Shown here: positions 1 to 6,851 of the stretch, piece after piece | How the letters are laid out: each line of letters begins with the position of its first letter | How positions within the stretch are numbered: the first letter of the stretch is position 1 | Origin: Helicobacter sp. | GTDB taxonomy: Bacteria > Campylobacterota > Campylobacteria > Campylobacterales > Helicobacteraceae | Reading direction: 5' to 3' | Length of the DNA stretch: 12,612 nucleotides | NCBI GenBank assembly: GCA_029264655.1 | Contig: JARHZY010000013.1 | Location: forward strand, 1 to 12,612 | Position numbers and translations under genes: made by a program | Notes under the pieces: model-generated | Database searches by the model: none | What the model was told of the DNA's origin: nothing | What the model saw: only the letters and a program-made list of their open reading frames with translations

Positions 1-872
1 TCCCCCAAACATTAAAACCAACACATATAGATTATATTATCTTTTTAGATTCTGATGACTATTGGAAACCACATTGCATAGAAACATGCATAAAACATGC
101 ATATGGTGTAGATATTGTGTGGTTTGACTATGAGGAATTTTATGATGGGGTAAACCCATCATCAAGTGATGGTATGGCAATAAAACAAGATGATAAAAAT
201 CGGTATGATAGGATACTTACACAAGATGAATGGATACAGATGGTTATTTCATCAAATAAATATTATTTTTCATGCGTAGCTTTAGTCTTAACAGACTTTT
301 CTTTTTTAACGCAAATACAACTTTATTTTGTTGATTATGCGATTTATGAAGATGTAAATTTTGGCATACTTCTTTTTCTTCAAGCTCATTATGTTTTTGT
401 ATTAAGGCAAAAGCTTTATACATACAGAATACGACCAAATAGCACAACAAATATTACCAATAATACAAAAGTTCCTCATTATATCGAACATATTTATGCA
501 GTTTTTCAAGATAAATACATAACAAGGAAATACCACGAATGCAGTAGTTGGTTTCTTATGTTTCTTCAAATGAAAGAGTTTATCGATAAGCATCCAGACA
601 AAGCCTTGTGTATCACGAAGCATTTTTTACCACCTTATATAGAACCAAGTGCACATCTCACAAGCTTTAAATATGACCCTTTAAATCTCATCCCACAATT
701 ACTCGTTATAGAGCCATATCTTGATAAGAAGTTTAAATGGCGCCACAGATTGCGTATAACAAATCCACAAAAATATAAAAGATTGCAACCATTTTTTAGA
801 TTCTATGATTCTATAAAATATGTTGAAACAAAAGTGAGAAGATGGCTAAAAAATTTGATAAAACAAAAATAG
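1..872 (+). CDS. Family-2 glycosyltransferase, C-terminal part (5' end outside window)
   Basis: The frame is open from the left edge (first full codon at 3), so this is a partial gene; the GTG at 117 is internal. Seen: a hydrophobic strand ending FLDSDDYW (nt 42-65), with D-S-D-D at 48-59. This is the nucleotide-sugar/metal-binding DXD-type motif of GT-A fold, family-2 glycosyltransferases. Further on, Y-E-D-V-N-F-G followed by a hydrophobic segment and LYTYRIRPNST matches the acceptor-side region I know from Helicobacter LPS/LOS transferases. The C-terminus is basic (KVRRWLKNLIKQK), which suggests peripheral contact with the inner membrane. The likely role is adding a sugar to LPS or another surface glycan; donor and acceptor cannot be read from sequence. 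No signal peptide or membrane span is seen in the visible part. About 290 residues are visible and only the N-terminal nucleotide-binding strand(s) seem to be missing. Confidence 0.85.
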   Translation, partial: PQTLKPTHIDYIIFLDSDDYWKPHCIETCIKHAYGVDIVWFDYEEFYDGVNPSSSDGMAIKQDDKNRYDRILTQDEWIQMVISSNKYYFSCVALVLTDFSFLTQIQLYFVDYAIYEDVNFGILLFLQAHYVFVLRQKLYTYRIRPNSTTNITNNTKVPHYIEHIYAVFQDKYITRKYHECSSWFLMFLQMKEFIDKHPDKALCITKHFLPPYIEPSAHLTSFKYDPLNLIPQLLVIEPYLDKKFKWRHRLRITNPQKYKRLQPFFRFYDSIKYVETKVRRWLKNLIKQK

Positions 873-919
873 GAATTAATGTGTCTGCTACATATCCAAT
901 TCTATATAGAGTAAAATAA
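842..919 (+). pseudogene. Short out-of-frame reading frame overlapping the glycosyltransferase end (possible start of a lost gene)
   Basis: An ATG at 842, preceded by GAGAAG, opens 25 codons in a different frame from the glycosyltransferase and ends at TAA 917-919. Its peptide begins MAKKFDKTKIGINV. A basic leader followed by KIGI is how many family-2 glycosyltransferases begin (before I-V-P-x-Y-N), but here the similarity stops after GI. I infer it may be the stump of a second, overlapping glycosyltransferase gene that was deleted. It could equally be chance, given only 25 codons. Confidence 0.2.
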
Positions 920-1325
920 CCTTAGTCTTTTGATAATTAAGTTTATATGAGATTGGCAAGCAACATATTTTGCGATTATTTTTTATAATCTAAAATATAA
1001 TGAAATCTAATACTTAATTGATAAGTTGCAAGAGCTTATTTTTAAATCAATCTACTAAAGTTATATTTATTGAATTTAAACTTCTATTCTATTTACTAGA
1101 TAGTAGCTATATGTATCTCTATTTTCAAAAGTATATCTATTCAAAATTTGTAATTACAGATCACAATTCATTGTGGAAGCTAGTATAAAAACGGAAAATA
1201 TTGTGAAAATATTAAAAATAACAAATGTAAAGAGTTTTTATTCAAGAATTATCATATTTTTGAGAGATAAAATAAATTTTGAGTTATAATAGCATTTTCT
1301 AATTTTATAATATAAAGGGGATTTT
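873..1325. other. AT-rich intergenic region with the hcp-like promoter
   Basis: About 450 bases without a supported gene, apart from the 25-codon frame that overlaps its first 47 bases. The only clear signals are the promoter and ribosome-binding site of the next gene at its right end. I see no convincing terminator hairpin after the glycosyltransferase and no repeats. Confidence 0.6.
1285..1290 (+). promoter_or_regulatory. -10 box of the first Hcp-like gene
   Basis: A perfect TATAAT preceded by a T-rich stretch (AATTTTGAGT), as in Campylobacterota housekeeping promoters that lack a defined -35. Transcription would begin near 1297, leaving about 29 nt of leader. The ribosome-binding site AAAGGGG (1314-1320) sits 5 nt before the ATG. 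Confidence 0.5.
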
Positions 1326-2051
1326 ATGTTATTCACATTAAAAGCACTATTACTTTCAAGTGCATTTTTGACACATGATGATATGGTTTTGCGTGATAGA
1401 GTCAATATGTTTTTGCCAAAAAGCACACCACAAACAGAAATGTATAATAAAGCAGCACAACTTACCGCAAAAAGCTCTTATGCTGATTTAATAGAACATG
1501 ATGAGCAACACGCAATGCAACTTTTACAAGAGGCTTGTAAGCTTGGTTATGGGCGTGCATGCTGGTATTACGCATATACCACACATAAAGAAGAGGATAT
1601 TCGTCATGCACAAGATGTTTTAACAAAATCATGTTTTGCATCAAATGCAAATGCTTATAATGGGGAGTCTTGCACATTTCTTGGTATCATGCTTTCACAA
1701 GGTAAGGTTGAAATTGAGCAAAGCGAACGCGAACTATATGAACGTGCTTGCAATTTAAGAGATGGATGGGGTTGTTATCGTTTAGCTTATGATTTTATCG
1801 CAAGTGAAGATAATGATATGGAGCAAGCAAAACAAATTGGAGAAATGGCTTTAACTATTCTTAGTGAATCATGCAAGAATGGTAATGCTGGGAGTTGTTA
1901 TTTTGCTGGGAGTATCTATGAAGATCCTCTTGATGGGGGAAATGGATGGTTATCTGAAGAAAAATATATGAATATGCATTATTTTTATCAACAAGGTTGT
2001 AAGCTTGGGGATGGTGATTCTTGTGCAGCAAGTGCAAAATTAGACGAATAG
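1326..2051 (+). CDS. Cysteine-rich Sel1-repeat protein (Hcp-like), 241 aa
   Basis: Seen: ten cysteines, all in pairs: 71/79, 103/116, 142/150, 183/191 and 225/233. Four pairs have the exact C-x7-C spacing of the Helicobacter cysteine-rich proteins, with helix pairs such as ACKLGYGRACWYYA and GCKLGDGDSCAASA. In that family each Sel1-like repeat of two helices is locked by one disulfide, and the proteins are secreted; some H. pylori members are reported to bind or slowly cleave beta-lactams and to act on host immune cells. The third-from-top pair (103/116) has a wider 12-residue gap and is atypical. The N-terminus (LFTLKALLLSSAFL) is hydrophobic but short with no strong cleavage site, so export is likely from the family rather than proven here. 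The start is well supported by AAAGGGG. It stands alone with its own promoter. Specific function unknown. Confidence 0.85.
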   Translation: MLFTLKALLLSSAFLTHDDMVLRDRVNMFLPKSTPQTEMYNKAAQLTAKSSYADLIEHDEQHAMQLLQEACKLGYGRACWYYAYTTHKEEDIRHAQDVLTKSCFASNANAYNGESCTFLGIMLSQGKVEIEQSERELYERACNLRDGWGCYRLAYDFIASEDNDMEQAKQIGEMALTILSESCKNGNAGSCYFAGSIYEDPLDGGNGWLSEEKYMNMHYFYQQGCKLGDGDSCAASAKLDE

Positions 2052-2133
2052 ACTTATAATGCATTATCAACTTGTAATTATACTTAAACTCTTTATAGGC
2101 GGTGTAGGATAAAATTTTTAGGTAAAGGCTGGA

Positions 2134-2235
2134 ATGAAATTCTCTTATTGTCGTAAGGAAGAGTTCTATAAAGCATTATTATATCATTATAACTATGCAG
2201 TTTTCTTTAATGTGGTTTTAAAATTGCAATGCTAA
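2134..2235 (+). CDS. Possible 33-codon small protein
   Basis: ATG at 2134 with AAAGG at 2124-2128 upstream, ending at TAA 2233-2235. The peptide begins MKFSYCRKEEFYKALLYHYN and finishes with a hydrophobic stretch (AVFFNVVLKL). The surrounding bases (2095-2160) are less AT-rich than the rest of the gap, and a weak -10 (TATACT) lies near 2078-2083. No family recognised; it could be a gene remnant or chance. Confidence 0.2.
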   Translation: MKFSYCRKEEFYKALLYHYNYAVFFNVVLKLQC

Positions 2236-3109
2236 TCTATTTGCATTGTATGCAAAATAGTAGCAATAGCTTTTTTGGATATATAATATCTTAATTGATG
2301 CAACTTTATTTAATCATAAATAATTATTGTGCTATAAATGATACCTTAAATAAATTTTTTATTATCAACCCTATTAAGTTTCTCAAAGTAATAATAAAAT
2401 TGCTTTCAATGGGTATTGTTTAATATTTTTATTTATCTGTGCAATATGATTTACTTTTAAGGGCTTTTAGTAATATTGGATAGAATATTAAAAAGTTTTA
2501 TACTCAGATATAAAATAGTTTATTTAGAATCTCTTTAATCTTTATTTTTTATTATATGGCTTTTTTGTAGGAATAAGTTTTATATAAAAGTATTATATTT
2601 ATTAAGAGTATCCATAAGAAGATTCTATATACAAACTCTTTGCTATATTTAACATTCATAAGACTTCACTTATCTTTAAACTCTTTTCATAATGGGATAA
2701 TATCGCAAGAAAGAAGTTTTAGTAAATACATTGAATCTTATATATAATACTAACTTTTCCGCACAATAAAATTATGATTAGTTTCTGTATATTTTGTATC
2801 GGATCAAAGTGAGAGATATTGCTAAGCAATAAAATATAGTAAAAAGTCTAAGAGAAATTTTTAAAATCAAAAATGAGTGAAAAATTTTAAAAAAATTCAA
2901 AAGTTTTTATACATTATCTAAAAATTACTATACATTCTTATGCATTTTATATATGTTTAGATTATGTGTGTAATAGGACTTTACCAACATAGCGTTTAAA
3001 AATTTAAATAGTGCTTCAATCCATCATTTTAGAATATAAAGAAACATTTAAAAGCTTAAAGAGCATATAATTACAATATATTCAGCTTCAATGCTTATTG
3101 ATTATTGTA

Positions 3110-3133
3110 AATAAAATTTTCTATTCAGAAAAT
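3110..3133 (-). terminator. Possible weak terminator after tRNA-Ser
   Basis: Reading the minus strand after the tRNA, a 7-bp inverted repeat (ATTTTCT / AGAAAAT with a 4-base loop, 3116-3133) is followed by TTTTATTT. The stem is AT-rich and therefore weak. Its position 25 nt past the CCA end is right for a tRNA terminator. Confidence 0.3.
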
Positions 3134-3157
3134 AAAAGCTTAATATCTAAAAATATA

Positions 3158-3245
3158 TGGCAGAGAGGAAGGGATTCGAACCCTCGAAAGCTTGCACTTT
3201 ACATGCGTTCCAGGCATGCTCCTTCAACCACTCGGACACCTCTCT
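3158..3245 (-). tRNA. tRNA-Ser (anticodon GGA)
   Basis: An 88-nt class II tRNA with encoded CCA. The acceptor stem AGAGAGG pairs fully with CCTCTCT, discriminator G. The anticodon stem CATGC/GCATG closes the loop CTGGAAC, giving anticodon GGA, which reads UCU and UCC. A long variable arm (stem AAAG/CTTT) marks it as serine. The T arm is GAGGG-TTCGAAT-CCCTT. It lies 74 nt downstream of the NlpC/P60 gene on the same strand but has its own promoter. Confidence 0.97.
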
Positions 3246-3264
3246 ATGATAAAGTGGAGTTTTA

Positions 3265-3270
3265 ATTATA
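3265..3270 (-). promoter_or_regulatory. -10 box of tRNA-Ser
   Basis: On the minus strand, TTTTTTGC is followed by TATAAT, ending 20 nt before the first base of the tRNA. This gives a transcript start close to the mature 5' end, typical of tRNA genes. Confidence 0.5.
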
Positions 3271-3319
3271 GCAAAAAATCATACATTAATTGTTATTTTA
3301 TGCTATAAATTTATGGCTA

Positions 3320-4807
3320 TTAATATGTAATGTTGATACCAGATAATAAGTCTAGTGCTTTTGGGTTTATTGCGGTATTATAAATATTTGTAACACCCTC
3401 TATTCTTGAAAGCAATGTGTTTTTTACAGGAGTATTTGATGTTAAAGATCCTCCTACATGTAATGTTGTAATTTGCACACCACCCAAACGCACATTTTCT
3501 TGTTTATTATTAATAATTGGACGCACCCCCCATGCATTATGTGCGACAATTGCACGTTGCACACCTTTAATATTAATATGCCCAATATAAAGCATAATAT
3601 GCCCTTTTAGCCAAATAATACTACCAAATGGCTTTGCATTGGCAATAATGTATTCTTCCTTTTGAGAATCTGACATTTTAGAAAGATTGATAAACTGCCC
3701 TCTAAATTGTGCTTGTGCTGCTGAATTACGTGGTAAAAAGATTCCAAAAGAAGCAAAACTATCGCGTGTAAAAGCACTGCAATCACGATTACCGAGCAAA
3801 CCACCCCAACCATATTTTTGCCCAAGCATGGTATGGATAAGATGGGACATTTTTTCCTCACTAAAAGGCATAGGAAAATCTGAAAACATAGTAGAATCAA
3901 AGCTTACTTCACGAATTTGAGCATAGTTGTCTATATCTTTATAGAAAGTAATCAATTTATTATGTCGTTTATCGTAAGGGAAAATCTGTCCTATACGTGC
4001 ATCAAGCACCCATTGGTTTTGATAGTGCAAAGGGATAAAATCTTTATTTGGAATTTTATATGCATTAAAGCTTAATATCTTATGACGCATACTCTCACTT
4101 ACAAGTGCGACATTACGCGTATCAATCCACCCATATACAAATGGCCCTTGTATGTGTGCATACCGACCATCACTACTAAAATGTGAAATCATTACAGGCG
4201 TGCCCTCAAAAATAAAGCTATTTTGCCATCTATCAAATGGAAAATCATCTTTATTTTTATAACGCGGTTTATGCGTTGGCACTGCACGTACAGCAGTAGC
4301 ATGCACAATAATACCCATTTGTGGGTTGCGTAAAAAGGCTTGTAAATTCATATTTGCAAGAATTTCTGTAAATTCGTCAAGTGTATTTGGCATAAGATTT
4401 TCGCCAACACCAAGCAATATTTTTATCTTTTGTTGCAATGAAGTGATTTTATTGCGGTATTCACGTTCTATTTTTGTGTAATTTTTTACATTTTTACGCG
4501 GTGGATTTTTTTCTAATTTTTCAATTTCTTGACTATATATAATAGCGTTTTGTAAAGATGGCACAATATAGAATATAGAATCTTTATTATCATTAATTTT
4601 ACTCATATCCCATACCGCATAAAACTTTTCTAAATATTCTTCCTTACTCTTTATATCAAAATCTTCTACACTAAATGGTGTAGAATCTGATGGACTATAT
4701 TTGTATGCATTGTCTGTGCCTGAAAGAATATTCACATTAATGCTTTCTTGTGCGTATAACCAAGTGCCAAAAAAGATGGCAATACTTATTATGCGGATAA
4801 TACTCAT
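3320..4807 (-). CDS. SH3-domain NlpC/P60 peptidoglycan peptidase, exported, 495 aa
   Basis: Seen: a signal peptide (residues 1-19, MSIIRIISIAIFFGTWLYA, then QE); an N-terminal helical region with a charged stretch around 95-130; SH3-like segments around 165-290 (for example GTPVMISHF and HIQGPFVYGWIDTRNVA); and a C-terminal NlpC/P60 domain (about 315-425). The catalytic cysteine is C343 in GNRDCSAFTRDSF. The general-base histidine is H403 in KGHIMLYIGH, and the third residue is probably H423 in IVAHNAWG, though H410 is an alternative. This order of stabilising helices, two SH3 domains and NlpC/P60 matches the YkfC-type gamma-D-glutamyl-diamino-acid endopeptidase family, which cuts within peptidoglycan stem peptides. 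It should act in the periplasm on cell-wall fragments or sacculus. The gene is second in an operon: its ATG shares ATGA with the stop of the upstream ArsC-like gene, implying translational coupling. The exact bond cut is inferred from the family. Confidence 0.88.
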   Translation of the reverse strand: MSIIRIISIAIFFGTWLYAQESINVNILSGTDNAYKYSPSDSTPFSVEDFDIKSKEEYLEKFYAVWDMSKINDNKDSIFYIVPSLQNAIIYSQEIEKLEKNPPRKNVKNYTKIEREYRNKITSLQQKIKILLGVGENLMPNTLDEFTEILANMNLQAFLRNPQMGIIVHATAVRAVPTHKPRYKNKDDFPFDRWQNSFIFEGTPVMISHFSSDGRYAHIQGPFVYGWIDTRNVALVSESMRHKILSFNAYKIPNKDFIPLHYQNQWVLDARIGQIFPYDKRHNKLITFYKDIDNYAQIREVSFDSTMFSDFPMPFSEEKMSHLIHTMLGQKYGWGGLLGNRDCSAFTRDSFASFGIFLPRNSAAQAQFRGQFINLSKMSDSQKEEYIIANAKPFGSIIWLKGHIMLYIGHINIKGVQRAIVAHNAWGVRPIINNKQENVRLGGVQITTLHVGGSLTSNTPVKNTLLSRIEGVTNIYNTAINPKALDLLSGINITY

Positions 4808-5145
4808 AGTAATGTTTCCAGATGTTGCAAACCAACGACAACTTTTTGTATTACATTATCACGAAAGCAAACAATAAGCGGTCTTTTTATAACGCTTGGA
4901 TTTTGCATAATAACTTCCATAGTTATATCTTTTATGCCTTGCTCTTTAAGCTTTTTATATGTTGTGCCTTTTGTATTTATAAGAGTGTCAAGACTCACTA
5001 TATTGCATATATTTGTTAGTGTTTCCTTATCTAATGCTTCTTTTTTAAAATCATGGAATCTATATGCTAAATCATGTTCTTCTAGAAACAAAAATGCTTT
5101 TTTCATACTATTGCAATTTTTAATGCCATATATCACTAATGCCAT
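4804..5145 (-). CDS. ArsC/Spx-superfamily protein, YffB-like, 113 aa
   Basis: Thioredoxin-fold protein of the arsenate-reductase-like family. Seen: beta-strand then YGIKNCNSMKKA with the single conserved cysteine C11; and NPSVIKRPLIV near residues 82-92, with R88 in the place of the arginine that stabilises the cysteine thiolate in ArsC. There is no second cysteine in a CXXC. YGIKNC...KKA is closest to E. coli YffB, whose substrate is not settled, rather than to a true arsenate reductase, and there are no ars neighbours. The ATG at 5145 is chosen because AGAGGG (5150-5155) precedes it and the family starts here; an in-frame ATG at 5196 would add 17 residues with no ribosome-binding site. It is first in the operon with the NlpC/P60 peptidase (4-nt overlap). 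Confidence 0.85.
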   Translation of the reverse strand: MALVIYGIKNCNSMKKAFLFLEEHDLAYRFHDFKKEALDKETLTNICNIVSLDTLINTKGTTYKKLKEQGIKDITMEVIMQNPSVIKRPLIVCFRDNVIQKVVVGLQHLETLL

Positions 5146-5149
5146 TGTG

Positions 5150-5155
5150 CCCTCT
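5150..5155 (-). promoter_or_regulatory. Ribosome-binding site that decides the ArsC-like start
   Basis: AGAGGG on the minus strand, 4 nt before ATG 5145. The alternative upstream ATG at 5196 is preceded only by TTATTATGTAAA. Confidence 0.65.
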
Positions 5156-5209
5156 ACTTTTGAAATGTAGTAATGTATAAGCAAAAAGCTTGCCATTTTA
5201 CATAATAAA

Positions 5210-5215
5210 ATTATA
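5210..5215 (-). promoter_or_regulatory. Candidate -10 box of the ArsC-NlpC/P60 operon
   Basis: TATAAT on the minus strand within GCATATATAATTTTATT, giving a leader of about 58 nt before ATG 5145. The region is very AT-rich, so other positions are possible. Confidence 0.35.
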
Positions 5216-5265
5216 TATGCTATTTATATAATGGAATTTAGGGCAAAAAGAACAAGTAAATGGTA

Positions 5266-5277
5266 TATAATTATAAT
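5266..5277 (+). promoter_or_regulatory. Candidate double -10 of the second Hcp-GtrA unit
   Basis: Two abutting TATAAT boxes (5266-5271 and 5272-5277), divergent from the ArsC-like promoter. A start near 5284 would leave a leader of about 114 nt, containing AAGAGGGG near 5311-5318 that is not followed by any start codon. Confidence 0.35.
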
Positions 5278-5386
5278 GACAGATAAATACATATAGATTA
5301 AAACATAACTAAGAGGGGTAGTAAAACAAAGCCTAAAAAAACCGATATGTTATGCAGAATCTAATTTTTATATTTTTATTATAGAG

Positions 5387-5391
5387 AGGAG
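5387..5391 (+). promoter_or_regulatory. Ribosome-binding site that decides a TTG start
   Basis: AGAGAGGAG (5383-5391) ends 6 nt before TTG 5398. The next in-frame start, ATG 5422, has no such site and would cut into the signal peptide. Confidence 0.65.
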
Positions 5392-5397
5392 CTTATT

Positions 5398-6072
5398 TTG
5401 AGTGTGTTTCGTATTGTTTGTATGCAATTATTGCAAAAACTTCTTGTATTGCTTGCAATTTGCAGTGTGTCTATATGGCATGTCCTTTATGCTTTTGAGA
5501 ATCTTACAGAGGAAGAATGGCATTATACTTATAACTTTTGCATGCAAAATAACGCAAACGCATGTGATTATTTGATTGATAATGGTTTAGTAAGTGCGCA
5601 AAATTGCTTTGATAATCAATGTGAAGTTGTAGGTATGATATATACGCTTGCGGGACGTCATGAGGAAGCATTAGCATATTTTGAAAAATTATGTGATAAT
5701 GGTAACATGGCAAGTTGTGGCAATGTTGGAGATATTTATTATTTCCATTTACATGATTATTTCCGTGCTAAAGAGTTTTATGAACGTTCATGTAAAGAAA
5801 AAAATAGTGCAAGTTGTTATGGCTTAGGTATTATGTATGGTAAAGGTGAGGGTGTGCGTCAAAGTTTTGAACGTGAGGATAGCTTCTATAAACAAGCATG
5901 TAGTGGTAAAGAGCCGCTTGGGTGCTATAATCTTGGTGTTATATACCAACAACGAGTCGATATAAAAAACCATCTCTCACTTGCTAAAGAGTTCTATGGT
6001 AAAGCATGCGATTATGGCTATCAAAATGGTTGTGATAAATATAGAGAATTTAATGAAATGGGTATTAAATAA
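5398..6072 (+). CDS. Cysteine-rich Sel1-repeat protein (Hcp-like), secreted, 224 aa
   Basis: Seen: an N-terminal signal peptide (basic start, hydrophobic LLVLLAICSVSIW, probable cleavage after VLYA at residue 32), then twelve cysteines in pairs: 48/56, 70/75, 99/107, 132/140, 168/176 and 204/212. All pairs except 70/75 have C-x7-C spacing, the disulfide-locked Sel1 helix-pair repeat of Helicobacter Hcp proteins. Repeats such as AKEFYERSCKEKNSASCYG and AKEFYGKACDYGYQNGCDK are plain. Expected location is periplasm or outside the cell, needing periplasmic disulfide formation. The TTG start is set by the strong AGAGAGGAG. It is a paralogue of the gene at 1326-2051 with similar repeat wording but a clearer signal peptide. 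The GtrA-family gene follows after 17 nt and is probably co-transcribed. Partner or ligand unknown. Confidence 0.88.
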   Translation: MSVFRIVCMQLLQKLLVLLAICSVSIWHVLYAFENLTEEEWHYTYNFCMQNNANACDYLIDNGLVSAQNCFDNQCEVVGMIYTLAGRHEEALAYFEKLCDNGNMASCGNVGDIYYFHLHDYFRAKEFYERSCKEKNSASCYGLGIMYGKGEGVRQSFEREDSFYKQACSGKEPLGCYNLGVIYQQRVDIKNHLSLAKEFYGKACDYGYQNGCDKYREFNEMGIK

Positions 6073-6089
6073 GTCTTTTTTATAAAATT

Positions 6090-6482
6090 ATGTTACGAAA
6101 ATATTTAAAAAAATATCTTGATAAAAGTTTCATTACTTATGGAATAGTGGGTGTTGTAAATACAATATTTGGTTATAGTATCATGTTTGGTTTAACATTT
6201 CTTGGTGTTATGCCAGAGATTGCAAATGCTCTTAGCTATGGGCTTGCTTTTGTTTTGTCTTATATATTAAATAAGAAATTCACCTTTTCTTCTCAACGCG
6301 AACATAAAAGAGATTTTACGCGTTTTGCATTCGCTAGTGGTATTGCCTATGGCACAAACCTACTCACACTTATTATATGCTATAGAATCTTATTGTGGAA
6401 TGAATATATAGCACTTCTTTTTGCAAGCATAATGTATGTTATCGTAGGATATATGTTGCATAAATTTTGGACATTCCGTTAA
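6090..6482 (+). CDS. GtrA-family small membrane protein, 130 aa
   Basis: Four predicted membrane helices (about 14-38, 43-60, 79-101 and 106-123). The two GtrA signature ends are seen at NKKFTF (61-66) and HKFWTF (124-129), each closing a helix hairpin, the internal duplication typical of GtrA (PF04138). Family members help move lipid-linked sugars (undecaprenyl-phosphate-glucose in phage GtrA) across the inner membrane or act beside a GtrB-like glycosyltransferase. No GtrB is next to it here. The length is normal for the family. It starts 17 nt after the Hcp-like stop and lacks a clear ribosome-binding site (TTTTTTATAAAATT upstream), so translation may depend on coupling to the upstream gene. 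It converges on the SMR operon with 46 nt between stops. Confidence 0.85.
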   Translation: MLRKYLKKYLDKSFITYGIVGVVNTIFGYSIMFGLTFLGVMPEIANALSYGLAFVLSYILNKKFTFSSQREHKRDFTRFAFASGIAYGTNLLTLIICYRILLWNEYIALLFASIMYVIVGYMLHKFWTFR

Positions 6483-6528
6483 ATCTTTAGCTTTATAGTT
6501 TTTTATATTTACCAAGCTTTATTATATT

Positions 6529-6849
6529 TTATCCTAATGCTTTTAATCCCACGCTAGATATAATAATAACACATACACAAAACAGCTTTAAAAAAGTTTT
6601 ACTTTCTTGAAAAAACATAATCCCAACAAGCACACCACCAGCTGCACCAATACCAGTCCAAATTGCATATGCTACTGCCATAGAAATCTCTTGCATAGCA
6701 AAGGAGAGGCAAGTAAAGCTTGCTGTAAAAATGACAACTAAATAGATTACATATATTTTCTTTTTTGTATCGATAAATTTTTTCATCGCCCACACACCAG
6801 CTATTTCAAAGATTCCAGCAATAAAGAGTAAAATCCAATGTAAAAACAT
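6529..6849 (-). CDS. ykkD: SMR transporter, YkkD-type subunit, 106 aa
   Basis: Small multidrug resistance family, four membrane helices. Seen: the essential membrane glutamate E15 in AGIFEIAGVWAMKK, and the loop/helix signature AVAYAIWTGIGAAGGVLVGI with a following QES. The wording resembles B. subtilis YkkD (FEIAGV-type first helix, AYAVWTGIGTAGG). YkkD works only paired with YkkC, and related paired or single Gdx proteins export guanidinium in exchange for protons. The start at 6849 is preferred because AAGGAG (6858-6863) lies 8 nt upstream; an in-frame ATG at 6867 would add six residues and overlap the previous gene. It begins 2 nt after the stop of the YkkC-type gene. A guanidinium role is inferred from the family, not shown by the sequence. 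Confidence 0.85.
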   Translation of the reverse strand: MFLHWILLFIAGIFEIAGVWAMKKFIDTKKKIYVIYLVVIFTASFTCLSFAMQEISMAVAYAIWTGIGAAGGVLVGIMFFQESKTFLKLFCVCVIIISSVGLKALG

Positions 6850-6851
6850 TA

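Larger units (their letters stand above)
2052..3157. other. 1.1 kb gene-poor AT-rich region
   Basis: No gene of normal size on either strand. It contains a 33-codon ORF with a possible ribosome-binding site (2134-2235, +), an open run of 56 codons without an ATG start (2577-2747, +), a 12-base perfect palindrome ATAATGCATTAT (2056-2067) just after the Hcp stop, and two copies of TATACATT about 20 bases apart around 2910-2940. The amino acid content of the 56-codon run (Ile, Leu, Tyr, Lys, Ser) is what random AT-rich DNA gives. Nothing here is strong enough to call a gene. Confidence 0.5.

Noticed and set aside
117..872. Glycosyltransferase starting at GTG 117
   Set aside because: The frame is open to the window edge and the DXD-type motif (48-59) lies upstream of 117, so that GTG is internal.
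1238..1426. Minus-strand ORF of 62 codons overlapping the start of the first Hcp-like gene
   Set aside because: It runs antisense through the Hcp promoter, ribosome-binding site and N-terminus, and has no family features; the Hcp gene explains this DNA.
2577..2747. 56-codon open run on the plus strand
   Set aside because: No ATG start or ribosome-binding site, and the amino acid content is what random AT-rich DNA gives.
3158..3245. tRNA-Ser as an integration site for a mobile element
   Set aside because: tRNA genes are common attachment sites, but I see no integrase gene and no repeat of the tRNA 3' end elsewhere in the window.
5317..5400. Leader peptide between the promoter and the second Hcp-like gene
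   Set aside because: The frame ending at 5398-5400 region is open for about 27 codons and follows AAGAGGGG, but it contains no usable start codon.
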